Below are positions 23,868 through 32,611 of a stretch of DNA of 48,444 bases, piece after piece; position 1 is the stretch's first letter; the number at the start of each line of letters is the position of its first letter. The DNA is from Actinomycetes bacterium. Lineage in GTDB: Bacteria; Actinomycetota; Actinomycetes; Mycobacteriales; Mycobacteriaceae. A program made the translations under genes and the position numbers. The DNA lies in NCBI GenBank assembly GCA_029780675.1, contig JAKOYE010000007.1, forward strand, positions 1-48,444, in the 5' to 3' direction. Below the pieces are notes generated by a model that saw only the letters and a list, made by a program, of their open reading frames with translations, made no database searches and was not told the origin of the DNA.

Positions 23868-24965
23868 ATGTCCGTTTCGAGCGCTTCCCACGGCAGAAAG
23901 TTGACATTTGAGGACACCGGCCTAGCCTCACTCACCGTGGCGATGGTGCGGGCGGCGGCGTTGACCAGGTTCCCCGACGTGGTCCGCGCGGTAGGCGGGG
24001 ATCCGGATAGTCTGCTGACAGCGGTGGGGATCGACCCGTCGCACGTGGGGCGGGCCGATGTATTCATTCGACTGGGCGATGCCGTGCGGGTCGTCGAGGC
24101 GGCCGCCGAGACCACCGCGACCGCGGACTTCGGTCTGCGTCTGGCGGCGGTGCAGGGCATCGACATTCTCGGTCCGGTCGGCGTCGCGGCTCGGACGTCG
24201 GGCACCGTCGCGGAGGCTCTGCAGATCTTCGCCCGGTTCATCGGCGCCCACAGTCCCGGATTGAGGCTGACCGTCACCGACCAGCAGAGGTCCGGCAGTT
24301 CGCTCATCGAGTACCAGATCCTCGATGCCGATGTCCCGGCCAGCCCGCAACACGCCGAGCTGGCGCTGGGCGTGATCCTGCGGGTGCTGCGTCATCTGCT
24401 CGGCGAGTTGTACCGGCCCCTGCGGGCGCATCTGCCCCATCACCCGCTGAGCCCCGAGGGAGAGTATCGGGAACTCTTCGGCTGCGAGATCCGATTCGGT
24501 TCGCTGTCAACAGGTTTGGTCGTCCGAAACGTTGACATGGGGCGTCCTCTGCGTGGTGACGAACAGGCGCATCGGGCTCTGGTCGAGTATCTGCAGACGA
24601 TCGTCGGTGATGACGCGACGACGATGCGGTCGGTGCAGACCCTGGTGCGCACCCTGCTTCCAGGCGGTCAGATCAGTCTCGATGTCGTTGCGCGGCAGAT
24701 GAATATGCACCCGAAGGCTTTGCAGCGTCGACTCCGCGCCGAGGGGTCGACGTTCTTCGACGTGGTGGACGCGGTCCGCCGCGACACCGCCCACCGACTG
24801 CTGCGCGACACCCGCATCACCACCGCGCATCTGGCCCGCGAACTCGGCTACGCCGAGCAGTCGGTCCTCACCCGCTCATGTCATCGGTGGTTCGGTGCCG
24901 GCCCGGCCGCCTACCGTCGCCGACTGAGCGACGTCAATCCAGACCGGGCAGTCCGTCGAGGCTGA
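23868..24965 (+). CDS. AraC-family transcriptional regulator
   Basis: A 365-aa regulator. The N-terminal two thirds match the Arabinose_bd/OruR-type ligand domain (RAVGGDPDSLLTAVGIDPSH, RLGDAVRVVEAAAETT, FGLRLAAVQGIDILGPVG). The C-terminal AraC helix-turn-helix pair reads ISLDVVARQMNMHPKALQRR and TTAHLARELGYAEQSVLTRS. The ligand is unknown. ATG at 23868 is used; an in-frame ATG at 23943 is possible and close to the first conserved residues. It is divergent from the DUF1330 gene with about 60 bp between starts, and its 3' end overlaps the convergent PPOX gene by 32 bp. Confidence 0.9.
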   Translation: MSVSSASHGRKLTFEDTGLASLTVAMVRAAALTRFPDVVRAVGGDPDSLLTAVGIDPSHVGRADVFIRLGDAVRVVEAAAETTATADFGLRLAAVQGIDILGPVGVAARTSGTVAEALQIFARFIGAHSPGLRLTVTDQQRSGSSLIEYQILDADVPASPQHAELALGVILRVLRHLLGELYRPLRAHLPHHPLSPEGEYRELFGCEIRFGSLSTGLVVRNVDMGRPLRGDEQAHRALVEYLQTIVGDDATTMRSVQTLVRTLLPGGQISLDVVARQMNMHPKALQRRLRAEGSTFFDVVDAVRRDTAHRLLRDTRITTAHLARELGYAEQSVLTRSCHRWFGAGPAAYRRRLSDVNPDRAVRRG

Positions 24966-25479
24966 CGGCGTTGTGCTTGGCCTGGTAGGCGGCGATCCCC
25001 TCGGGTCCCTTCTTCGCTGCCCACAGGTCGAGGACATCGCGATCAGCGACGTAGTCCATCCGCGGGACCGCGTACCCGCAGGAGTCGGCGACCCTGTCGA
25101 CGTCGACGACGATCACCGCCCGGACGCCCGGGTGCTGGCGAAAACGCTGCACCAGTTCGCCGAACTCGCCGTCCTCCGGTAGGACGACCCGACCGCGCCC
25201 GTGCAGTCGAACGATCTGCGGCCGACCCTCGAAAGCCATGAACATCAGCACAATCCGGCCGTTCTCACGCAGATGGGCGATGGTCTCCACGCCGCTTCCG
25301 GTGAGGTCGAGGTAGGCGACGGTCGTCGGTCCCAGCACCGCGAACGTTCCACTGCCGCCCTTCGGTGAGGCGTTGATCAGCCCGTCGCCGGCCAGGGGTG
25401 CGGTGGCGACGACGAACATCGGCTGCGCCGCCAGCCAGGCGGCCAGCCGATCGTCGATCTGCTCGTGCACCTTTCCCAT
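24934..25479 (-). CDS. pyridoxamine 5'-phosphate oxidase-like flavoprotein
   Basis: A 181-aa split-barrel FMN-binding protein. Typical pieces are MFVVATAPLAGDGLINASPK, AYLDLTGSGVETIAHLREN, and GRIVLMFMAFEG. The C-terminal part (RMDYVADRDVLDLWAAKKGP) is common in actinobacterial members. Members reduce or bind small molecules such as F420 or haem analogues, but sequence alone does not name the substrate. It starts 18 bp after the amidase stop on the same strand, and its 3' end overlaps the AraC regulator gene in a convergent manner. Confidence 0.85.
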   Translation of the reverse strand: MGKVHEQIDDRLAAWLAAQPMFVVATAPLAGDGLINASPKGGSGTFAVLGPTTVAYLDLTGSGVETIAHLRENGRIVLMFMAFEGRPQIVRLHGRGRVVLPEDGEFGELVQRFRQHPGVRAVIVVDVDRVADSCGYAVPRMDYVADRDVLDLWAAKKGPEGIAAYQAKHNAVSLDGLPGLD

Positions 25480-25497
25480 GGGCAGAGGCTACCCCGG

Positions 25498-26193
25498 TCA
25501 GCGACCCGTTTGGATGGCGGCGACCCGTGCGTCGGCCTCGGGTCCGCAGATCGTCCGCAGTTCGACACCGGCGGTGAGCAGATCGCTGATCCGCTGCTTC
25601 AGATCACCTGTGGTCAGATGAGACTCGAGGTTCGTCCCGGGGCAGGTGGTCTCGGCGGCGAAGTCATGGTGGCCGGCCAGGGTGTTGACGGTGAGCCCGA
25701 ACCGCTCTGCCGCCCAGGCGAATACCAGGGCGGTGCTGTTCAGCTGAGCCTCGCTGACGACCTCGCGGTTGAAATCGCCCTCGGCCAGAACGAGGAAATG
25801 CCCCATCGTGTCGTAGTCCGTCGCGGTGTCTCCGGCAATCGCGGTGTCGCGGAGCTGGAAGATGTTGCCGTTGCGATCGACCGCGACGTGGTAGGCGATG
25901 TCCACCCAGCCCCGGGCGTCCTGGTGGTAGCGCTGATGTTGCTGCAACCGGGCGATGATCTCCCGGTTGTCGGGCAGCGCCACCTCCGAGTGGTGCAGGG
26001 TCATCCGGGTGACCTGCTGCGCGCGTCCACCCGGCAGCGCCGGGCGTGCGCCCCAGGACTTCCGGCACAGCATCACCGCGGAGACTGCGGGCGCCGGCGA
26101 GCCCGCGGCCGGAGAGTGCGATGCGGCGACCACCGCCGCACCGGCGCCCGCCGCCAGCGCCAGCACCTTCCGTCGACTGAGGGGGCCGCTCAT
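25498..26193 (-). CDS. Tat-exported N-acetylmuramoyl-L-alanine amidase (PGRP-like)
   Basis: A 231-aa secreted peptidoglycan amidase of the amidase_2/PGRP fold. The N-terminus SRRKVLALAAGAGAA has the twin arginine and hydrophobic core of a Tat signal, ending near ASHSPAAG. Zinc-binding residues appear in TLHHSE (H67/H68), GHHDF (H175/H176) and TTCPG (C184); Y101 in IAYHVAV is the usual catalytic tyrosine. It cleaves the bond between N-acetylmuramic acid and L-alanine of cell-wall peptides. Its ATG overlaps the stop of the DUF4333 gene by four bases, indicating co-translation with that envelope protein. Confidence 0.9.
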   Translation of the reverse strand: MSGPLSRRKVLALAAGAGAAVVAASHSPAAGSPAPAVSAVMLCRKSWGARPALPGGRAQQVTRMTLHHSEVALPDNREIIARLQQHQRYHQDARGWVDIAYHVAVDRNGNIFQLRDTAIAGDTATDYDTMGHFLVLAEGDFNREVVSEAQLNSTALVFAWAAERFGLTVNTLAGHHDFAAETTCPGTNLESHLTTGDLKQRISDLLTAGVELRTICGPEADARVAAIQTGR

Positions 26194-26819
26194 CGCGGCC
26201 GGTCCACGGCGTAGGTGCCGTCGTCATCCTGGAACACCACCAACACCCGGTGGCTGGTGCCGTCGACCACTACCTGACAGGTGAAACTCTCACCCCGACG
26301 CACCGGGGGATCGACGCCGTCGTTGCACACCACAGCGCTCACCGACGTCACGCCGTAGCCGATGACCGGATCCACCAGCACTGCCGCCACACCCCGTTGC
26401 GCGGCGGCGATGTCGAGGACCTTCGCCGATGGCCCCGTTCGGCCGCTCAGCACCACGGCGACCGCGGCGGCGGCCCCGACCGCGAGGATGACACCGGCCG
26501 CGGTGAGGAGGAGACCACGACGCCGCGGCGGTGGGGAATGACGATGCGGCGGCGGGGGATTCGGGCGGCTGGGCGGGGGAGCGGCCATCGGTGGCGTGGG
26601 CGCCGCAGGAGGCCGCACCACCACCGGTGGCCGGCGTATCCGGGGTGGCCGGGGTGGGGCGGGTTGCCGGTCCCGGTGGACGGTCTGCCACCACGGCGGT
26701 TCCGCAGCGCCGCGGTTGACAGGGATTCGGCCGATCGGTTCGGTCGGCGACTCCGAGGGGGGAATCGAGGGGGGAACGTGGATTCGGCGGGTGCGTTCGC
26801 CGTCGGGCCGGTGAGTCAC
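26190..26819 (-). CDS. DUF4333 membrane-anchored protein with proline-rich N-terminus
   Basis: A 209-aa protein. Residues 1 to about 100 are very rich in proline and arginine (VVRPPAAPTPPMAAPPPSRP). One transmembrane segment follows (LLLTAAGVILAVGAAAAVAV). The C-terminal domain carries the DUF4333 pattern, with two cysteines in VVCNDGVDPPVRRGESFTCQ and then VVFQDDDGTYAVD. DUF4333 is common in mycobacteria and its function is unknown; the domain should face outward. The GTG at 26819 lies 14 bp after the metallopeptidase stop, and the gene ends overlapping the amidase start. Confidence 0.83.
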   Translation of the reverse strand: MTHRPDGERTRRIHVPPSIPPSESPTEPIGRIPVNRGAAEPPWWQTVHRDRQPAPPRPPRIRRPPVVVRPPAAPTPPMAAPPPSRPNPPPPHRHSPPPRRRGLLLTAAGVILAVGAAAAVAVVLSGRTGPSAKVLDIAAAQRGVAAVLVDPVIGYGVTSVSAVVCNDGVDPPVRRGESFTCQVVVDGTSHRVLVVFQDDDGTYAVDRPR

Positions 26820-26833
26820 TTTCTGTCTGCCGC

Positions 26834-28312
26834 CTATCCGAACCGCTGGTAGCAGCTTTGCGGGTCGCCGTCGGCGAGGCCGGTGCGGAAAGCCAGGATC
26901 CGGGTGAAGCCGGACGGCACCCGCCGGCCGTCCACGTCGCTGCCGACGATCCCGTTGGTGAGCAGGCCCGACACCGCCTCGTCGAGGTCGCCGGCGGCCA
27001 GGACGAGTTCGCCGCCCGGGGTGGACGGCCCGGACATCCGGTTCTGCGCCACGCCGGTCAGGCATGCCGTCCGCATCGCCGCGGCCTCTCCGTCGATGTC
27101 CACGCCCCGCTCTCGTTGCACGCCCAGCAGGTAGCGAGATGTCACGACGGAGATCGCGGAGTTGTCGCCCTGCAGAAGGACTTGCTGGTTTTCGTCCGCC
27201 GGTGTGCCGAGTGCGTCGAGAGCGCCGAGGTCCACCTCGACGGTGTTGGTATCCGGGCAGTAGACGGCCGGCCCCGCACCGCAGGTGACACCGACCCGCA
27301 GCGTCGGGGGTTGCGCGGGGGCGAAGATCCGATTGAGGACGGCGATCAGGCCGCCGAGCGTCGATTCGGTGAGGGGCATGTCGCTGCGCGTTCCGGCCGG
27401 GTCGAAGAGGACCGCGGGGATGGCGCCCCGGCGTTGCCGGATCTCGTCGCCGTCGATGGCGGCGCAACTCGCCGGCCCGAGGTCGAAGCCCTGCTGTAAC
27501 GCCGACACCCGGTCCAGGGCGGTTCCGTGCGAGGCCTCCACCGGAAGCAGCCCGAACGGGTTGAACGCCGGCGGGCGGTCCCGGATGGCGATCGCCCCGG
27601 CGAGAACCCTGTCCAGCGCCTCGGTCGTGTTCATCGTGAACCTCGGGGAATCACCCTGGGCGACCCAACGCAGGTAGGCCCCGGCCAGGCAGTCCGCCTG
27701 CTGCTCACTGACCAGCAGGGGGGTGTCCTCGTCGGCCATCCCCGCCTCGCGCTGGATGGCGTGCCCGTACTCGTGGGCGAGCAGGCCGTTGATCGCCAGC
27801 GTGCCGAAGTACGTCTCCGCAATGGGAAGCAGATCGATGCGGTCCCACACGATGAGATCCGAGCGCAGGCAGTATGCGGCGTTGAAGCTGAAATCGCCGG
27901 GATCGGCGCCGCACACCGTCGGGCCCGCGGCATCGGGATCGACCGACACCAGCCCGGTCACCGTCGAGAACGATCCCGCCATCGGCGCCCGATAACTCTG
28001 CCGCCAGAAGTCCTCGATGTCCTCGACGGCCAGTAACGCCGATCGGTCGATGGGTCCGTCATCGGTGTTGTCGACCCGGCCCGTCGCCGAGGGCGCCGCT
28101 GCCCGCGGACCGCTCGGGCCGTCCGTTGCCGGCAGGCCGGCCACCCGGTTGGGGTCGAAGCGCATCGAGACCGCCCGGCCGTCCACCGCCGCAGGTGCGC
28201 CGCCGCCGCAACCCGTCACCAGCGCGCAGGCGAGCGTCATGGGCATCAAGGCCCACCGGCGACGCGGCCCGGCGCCGTTGTGCCGGTCGGTTGCGATCGT
28301 CAACTCTGCCAT
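26834..28312 (-). CDS. zinc metallopeptidase lipoprotein (LpqM/YpfJ-like)
   Basis: A 492-aa exported protein. The signal region contains a lipobox ending at C35 (ALVTGCGGG), so it is probably a lipoprotein. The zinc site is HEYGH (H180, E181, H184) within LLAHEYGHAIQREAG; SEQQADCLAG downstream provides the likely third ligand region. This arrangement resembles neutral zinc metallopeptidases of the YpfJ type and the mycobacterial lipoprotein peptidase LpqM. Several cysteines in the secreted part could form disulphides. The start lies 6 bp after the CDF-like gene and the stop 14 bp before the DUF4333 gene, making an envelope-maintenance gene run. Confidence 0.85.
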   Translation of the reverse strand: MAELTIATDRHNGAGPRRRWALMPMTLACALVTGCGGGAPAAVDGRAVSMRFDPNRVAGLPATDGPSGPRAAAPSATGRVDNTDDGPIDRSALLAVEDIEDFWRQSYRAPMAGSFSTVTGLVSVDPDAAGPTVCGADPGDFSFNAAYCLRSDLIVWDRIDLLPIAETYFGTLAINGLLAHEYGHAIQREAGMADEDTPLLVSEQQADCLAGAYLRWVAQGDSPRFTMNTTEALDRVLAGAIAIRDRPPAFNPFGLLPVEASHGTALDRVSALQQGFDLGPASCAAIDGDEIRQRRGAIPAVLFDPAGTRSDMPLTESTLGGLIAVLNRIFAPAQPPTLRVGVTCGAGPAVYCPDTNTVEVDLGALDALGTPADENQQVLLQGDNSAISVVTSRYLLGVQRERGVDIDGEAAAMRTACLTGVAQNRMSGPSTPGGELVLAAGDLDEAVSGLLTNGIVGSDVDGRRVPSGFTRILAFRTGLADGDPQSCYQRFG

Positions 28313-28318
28313 CGGATT

Positions 28319-28975
28319 TCAGCGTTGCGGTGGTGCCGTGCAGTCCGATGAACAGCAGGGGTCGCCCTGCCATGCGCTGCGGCCCTCCTTGACCGAGATG
28401 GCGGCGATGATCAGCCCGGCGATCGGGTCTGCCCAGGCGATGCCGAACAGGCTGTTGAGCAGCAGGCCCACCAGCAGCACCGCCGAGAGGTAGGTGCACA
28501 GCAGGGTCTGCTTGGAATCCGCGACCGCCGAGATCGACCCCAGTTCACGTCCCGCGCGGCGCTGCGCATAGGACAGCACCGGCATGATCACCAGGCTCAG
28601 CATGGCCAGGGCGATGCCGATGGTCGAGTGCTCCGCCCGGCCCACCCCGAACAGGGCGCGGATCGAGTCCACGGTGACGAAGGCCGCCAGCCCGAAGAAC
28701 GAGAACGCGATGACGCGCAGGGCCACCTTCTCCCTCGACTCGGGGTCCCGCCCGGCGAACTGCCACGCCACCGCCGCAGCCGAGGCCACCTCGATCACCG
28801 AGTCCAGCCCGAATCCGATGAGTGCCGCCGAGGACACTCGCGCGCCCTCGGAGATCGCGACGACGGCCTCGATGACGTTGTAGGAGATCGTCGCGGCGAC
28901 GAACCACCGGATGCGGCGGGCCAGGAGAGCCCGCCGGGCGTCGGTGAGTGTCGCGCCGGCAGTCATGGGCTCCAT
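28319..28975 (-). CDS. CDF-like cation efflux membrane protein lacking a cytoplasmic domain
   Basis: A 218-aa protein with about six hydrophobic segments. GFGLDSVIEVASAAAVAW holds the Asp/Glu pair of cation diffusion facilitators, and SISAVADSKQTLLCTYLSAV with WADPIAGLIIAAISVKEG matches the second metal-binding half. The usual C-terminal cytoplasmic metal-binding domain is missing; instead the protein ends in a short cysteine-rich tail (CCSSDC). Transport of zinc, iron or another divalent metal is plausible. ATG at 28975 is chosen; 28966 is an in-frame alternative. It begins a five-gene minus-strand run toward the PPOX gene. Confidence 0.8.
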   Translation of the reverse strand: MEPMTAGATLTDARRALLARRIRWFVAATISYNVIEAVVAISEGARVSSAALIGFGLDSVIEVASAAAVAWQFAGRDPESREKVALRVIAFSFFGLAAFVTVDSIRALFGVGRAEHSTIGIALAMLSLVIMPVLSYAQRRAGRELGSISAVADSKQTLLCTYLSAVLLVGLLLNSLFGIAWADPIAGLIIAAISVKEGRSAWQGDPCCSSDCTAPPQR

Positions 28976-29111
28976 TATCGGGTCCGGCGAGATCGGACGG
29001 GGAAGAGTCGGGGGAGATGTGGACTAGGGTGAGGGTGCGGACCTGATCTCGCCTCAGTTCGCTGATCACAAGTCTCCGGATGGCCCGGTGCGGTTCAGGG
29101 TTCGAGGTGTG

Positions 29112-30083
29112 ATGTCCCAACAGTTCACCGATCAGCAGCTTCTCCAGGAGCTTGAGCCGGTCGCCGAGGAGAACGTCAACCGGCACCTGTCGGCGGTGGT
29201 GGACTGGAACCCCCACGACTACGTTCCGTGGGAGCGCGGCCGCAATTTCGCGGCCACCGGCGGCTCGGACTGGGCCGACGAGCAGTCCCCGCTGTCCGAG
29301 GTGGCCAGGGCGGCGATGATCACCAACCTGCTGACCGAGGACAATCTGCCGTCCTACCACCGGCAGGCGGCCGTGTACTTCTCCCTCGACGGGGCGTGGG
29401 GGGCCTGGGTGGGGCGCTGGACGGCGGAGGAGGGCCGGCACAGCATCGCGCTGCGCGACTATCTCGTGGTGACCCGCGGCGTCGACCCGGTCGCCCTGGA
29501 GCAGGCCCGCACCGAGCACGTGACGCAGGGATTCGGGCCCACCGCGGAGGAGGAGGCCCGTCACCAGACGGACTTCCTGCTGTCGATCGCCTACGTGTCG
29601 TTCCAGGAACTCGCGACCCGGGTGAGTCACCGCAACACCGGCAAGATCTGCAACGACCCGGTCGCCGACCGGCTGCTTCAGCGCGTCGCCGCCGATGAGA
29701 ACCTGCACATGATCTTCTACCGGAACATGTGCGGCGCGGCCCTCGACCTCGCCCCCGATCAGGCGCTGGAAGCGGTCGCCGATGTGGTGGAGAACTTCCG
29801 GATGCCCGGTCAGGGGATGCCGAACTTCCGCCGCAACGGTGTCCTGATGGCCAAGCACGGCATCTACGACCCGCGCCAGCACCTCGACGAGGTGGTGAGC
29901 CCGACACTGCGCAAGTGGCGGATCTTCGAGCGCACCGACTTCAGCCCGGTCGGTGAACAGCGCCGTGAGCAGCTGGCCGACTACCTGACGAAGTTGGAGG
30001 CCCAGGTGCTGAAGTTCGAAGAGCAACGCGATCGCCTGCTGGCTCGGGCCGCGGCGCGCGGGGAGACCACGAACGCCGGATGA
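29112..30083 (+). CDS. acyl-ACP desaturase, DesA family
   Basis: A 323-aa soluble di-iron desaturase. Iron-binding motifs are TEDNLPSYH, TAEEGRH, SFQELATRVSHRNTG and ADENLHMIF, with KWRIFER near the C-terminus. In mycobacteria these enzymes (DesA1/DesA2) desaturate acyl-ACP during mycolic acid synthesis. The sequence follows DesA1 closely over its length. ATG at 29112 is preferred over GTG at 29109, since known members begin just before the TD.QLL.ELEPV segment. The gene stands alone, 136 bp from the divergent CDF-like gene. Confidence 0.92.
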   Translation: MSQQFTDQQLLQELEPVAEENVNRHLSAVVDWNPHDYVPWERGRNFAATGGSDWADEQSPLSEVARAAMITNLLTEDNLPSYHRQAAVYFSLDGAWGAWVGRWTAEEGRHSIALRDYLVVTRGVDPVALEQARTEHVTQGFGPTAEEEARHQTDFLLSIAYVSFQELATRVSHRNTGKICNDPVADRLLQRVAADENLHMIFYRNMCGAALDLAPDQALEAVADVVENFRMPGQGMPNFRRNGVLMAKHGIYDPRQHLDEVVSPTLRKWRIFERTDFSPVGEQRREQLADYLTKLEAQVLKFEEQRDRLLARAAARGETTNAG

Positions 30084-30093
30084 TCGCGCGGCG

Positions 30094-31218
30094 CTAACCG
30101 GCGCGGATGTCGGCGCGGGGTGGCCAGGACACGTTCGGCATCCGAAATCGGCCCGCGGCCAACGATATTCCCGCGAACACCACAGCCACCCCCGCCAGCA
30201 GAACCTGCGGAACCGGCAGGACCGCCAGCGCGACGATCACGACCGCTGCCGCCGCGATCAGCCCCGCACCCCACCGGGCCGACTTCCGGCGGCCACCCGG
30301 GAAGATCAACCGCTGCGTTTCGGTGTCGGCGGCGGCGATGTCGACCAGCACCCGGCGCACCCCGGCGATCCCGAACAGCGTCATCGCGGCGACGATCATC
30401 GGTGCGACGGCCGGCGGCATGAAGCCGAGAACGACGAACATCGGGTAACTCGCCCGGGAGATCGACCCGCCGCAGAGCGCCAGCAGCGCGCCCAGCACCG
30501 CCAACGTCACCCCCGCCATGCCGATCGCCGTCAGGACCAGACCCCGACGATCCCGCGCCGCGGCGGCCCACACGCCCGGTGTGCCCATCCCCGCGAGCAC
30601 CAGAGCGGCCGCGAAGATCACCCCCGACAGCACCCCGGCGGAGGTGGTGGGCACCGCCGGCGCCAGCACCGTGCCCGGTGCCCCGACCACCACGGCAGCA
30701 CCTACCATCAGGGCGGCGGCGCCGACCGAACCGAATGCCACCACCCGCTGCCACCCGGTCGTCGACCCCGGACCGAGGGCGGCCAGAAGCGCGCAGGCCC
30801 CCAGCGTCACCGCGACTGCAGTCCGGTTCAGATCGGACGCGAACCCGATGATCGACGCCGACCACGACAATGCCAGTGCGCCAAGGCAGATCGCCGTCAC
30901 CGTGCCGCTCGCCCAGACCGTGGCGGCGCGTGCCGCGTGTTCGCCACCGCGGACATGTCCGGCCGGAGCGAGCCCCGGCAGGAACGCCGGCACGAGCAGC
31001 GCGAGCAGGACGCTCACCGCGGCGATCACCGCACCCGGCAACGACATTCCCGCATTCAGACCCACCCCGGCGCTGATCGCCATGAACGGCATCGCCAGCG
31101 TCGCCTGGCCGGAGAAGCCCGCCGCCACCCCGGGCTTACCGAAGAGGGACGACGCCGCCCAGGCCAGCCCGATGACCACCAGGATCGCGGCCGACACGAG
31201 CACCGACGGCGTGATCAC
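30094..31218 (-). CDS. polytopic membrane protein of unknown function
   Basis: A 374-aa hydrophobic protein with about ten predicted membrane segments, rich in Ala, Val and Gly, and without a recognised family motif. Segments include VLVSAAILVVIGLAWAASSL, AVIAAVSVLLALLVPAFLPG, and VVLGFMPPAVAPMIVAAMTL. The C-terminal part returns to the membrane (AAAAVVIVALAVLPVPQVLL). The start GTG overlaps the lipase stop by four bases, so the two should be co-translated. It may be a channel or partner for the lipase, but this is inference. Confidence 0.7.
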   Translation of the reverse strand: MITPSVLVSAAILVVIGLAWAASSLFGKPGVAAGFSGQATLAMPFMAISAGVGLNAGMSLPGAVIAAVSVLLALLVPAFLPGLAPAGHVRGGEHAARAATVWASGTVTAICLGALALSWSASIIGFASDLNRTAVAVTLGACALLAALGPGSTTGWQRVVAFGSVGAAALMVGAAVVVGAPGTVLAPAVPTTSAGVLSGVIFAAALVLAGMGTPGVWAAAARDRRGLVLTAIGMAGVTLAVLGALLALCGGSISRASYPMFVVLGFMPPAVAPMIVAAMTLFGIAGVRRVLVDIAAADTETQRLIFPGGRRKSARWGAGLIAAAAVVIVALAVLPVPQVLLAGVAVVFAGISLAAGRFRMPNVSWPPRADIRAG

Positions 31219-32513
31219 TGTTGCCCCGAGCAGTCGTTGGGTGCCGAGATGCCCGCGAATCGGTCTGCAATCCAATCCAATTCGGCGGGTCGGGCCGACC
31301 AGACCAGGGTTTCGTGCTGGTCCTTCTCGGTGAAATAGGTGCTGACCACCGTCCCGAGCTGGCACAGCGCCTGCGTGGCGGCCACCGTGAGCGGAGGGGA
31401 GACGTCGGTGTCGACCATGCCCTGCATCATCAGCACGGGGATGTCCACCCGGCGATCCACCGGCATGTTCTGCGCCACCACCCCGAGGACCCGCCGGGAG
31501 GGATCGGGCTTCACATAGGTGGCGAAGGGCTTCGTCAACTGCCGGACGAGGGCATCGTGGCAGTACTTCTCGGTCAGCGCCATCGCCTGCACCCCCTCGG
31601 GGGTCAGAAGGTCCGACGGCGCGAGTTCGTCGGGGAACGCCCTGGTCCACGAGGCGGTCAGGTTGAGCATGTAGGACGCCCGGATGGCCGCCTCCTTCGC
31701 GCTGCCGGGATTGGCCACCAACGTGTCCAGCGCCAGCGGAATCGGGGGAATCATCCCCGGCGCCGAGACCACCGCACCCCGCAACTGGAGTTCCGGTGCG
31801 TACTCGGGGGCCAGTGACGCCGCCGACAGGCTCGCGTGGCCGCCCTGGCTGTGCCCGTAGACGGCCATCCGGGAAGCGTCGATACGGTCGGGTGCCAGAT
31901 AGACGGCGGCCCGCAGCGAGTCCAGGACGCTGTGCGCCTCGGCGGCTTTGAGCATGTAGACCGGGTTGCCGGGCGCCCCTTCGCCTTCGTAATCGGTCGC
32001 GGTGACGACGTAGCCCTGGTTGACCAACGGGCGCATCCGGGCCTCCCACATGTGGGTTCCCACCGTCTGGTCGGCGAACGGCGCGATCGACGGCGCGCAC
32101 GGCCGCGCCGTTCCGGTGGTGCCGTGCGCGAACGCGACGAGGGGCCGGCCCTCAGGTCCGGCCGGGGAGTCGGGTTCGGCGATCATGCCGGTGACCGCGG
32201 TGGGCTGTCCGGTGGCCGAGGTCGACAGATACATGATCCTGGTGGCCCGGATTCCGGGCGGGGCGTCCCGCATCGGCTCGGACCTGATGATCGTGCCCGG
32301 CAGGCCGGCGGGCAACGGGTTCGGCGGGGTGTAGAACGGCCCCGGCGGTGTCGGCGTGACCGCGCGGTAGACGGAGTTGTAGGCGATGCTCTCCGGGCCT
32401 TCGGCCTTGGGAACGTACGGTGCACGGCCGGTCGCGACGAGCACACCGAAGAGCAGGGCAGCAAGGGTGACGACCAGAACAGCCGTCCGGGCCCGAAGTC
32501 GTGCGGAATCCAC
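31215..32513 (-). CDS. secretory lipase (LIP/PF03583-like)
   Basis: A 432-aa alpha/beta hydrolase with an N-terminal signal or anchor (TAVLVVTLAALLFGVLVATG). Family features are RPLVAFAHGTTGTARPCAPS, YVVTATDYEGEGAPG, the nucleophile GHSQGGHASL, and the acid/His pair likely in QGMVDTDVSPP and EKDQHETL. Members hydrolyse triacylglycerols or other esters outside the cell. It is followed by an overlapping polytopic membrane protein gene. A strong hairpin with a U-run upstream (32535-32587) should end transcription from the cNMP-binding gene before this one. Confidence 0.88.
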   Translation of the reverse strand: MDSARLRARTAVLVVTLAALLFGVLVATGRAPYVPKAEGPESIAYNSVYRAVTPTPPGPFYTPPNPLPAGLPGTIIRSEPMRDAPPGIRATRIMYLSTSATGQPTAVTGMIAEPDSPAGPEGRPLVAFAHGTTGTARPCAPSIAPFADQTVGTHMWEARMRPLVNQGYVVTATDYEGEGAPGNPVYMLKAAEAHSVLDSLRAAVYLAPDRIDASRMAVYGHSQGGHASLSAASLAPEYAPELQLRGAVVSAPGMIPPIPLALDTLVANPGSAKEAAIRASYMLNLTASWTRAFPDELAPSDLLTPEGVQAMALTEKYCHDALVRQLTKPFATYVKPDPSRRVLGVVAQNMPVDRRVDIPVLMMQGMVDTDVSPPLTVAATQALCQLGTVVSTYFTEKDQHETLVWSARPAELDWIADRFAGISAPNDCSGQQ

Positions 32514-32534
32514 CTGCGGGACTCTACGTCGCCA

Positions 32535-32587
32535 AAAAACACCGCGAGCGTCCGCGGACGCTCAGGAAGAGCCCGCGGACGCTCGCG
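32535..32587 (-). terminator. rho-independent-type terminator
   Basis: Exact 15-bp inverted arms (CGCGAGCGTCCGCGG at 32543-32557 and its complement at 32573-32587) separated by 15 bases. Read on the minus strand, the hairpin is followed by GTGTTTTTTGG with six T residues. It lies between the cNMP-binding gene stop (32612) and the lipase start (32513), so it should terminate the former. Arm 1 is itself part of a perfect palindrome, AGCGTCCGCGGACGCT. Confidence 0.75.
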
Positions 32588-32611
32588 GCGTCCACTAGTC
32601 GGTTCGTGCTG

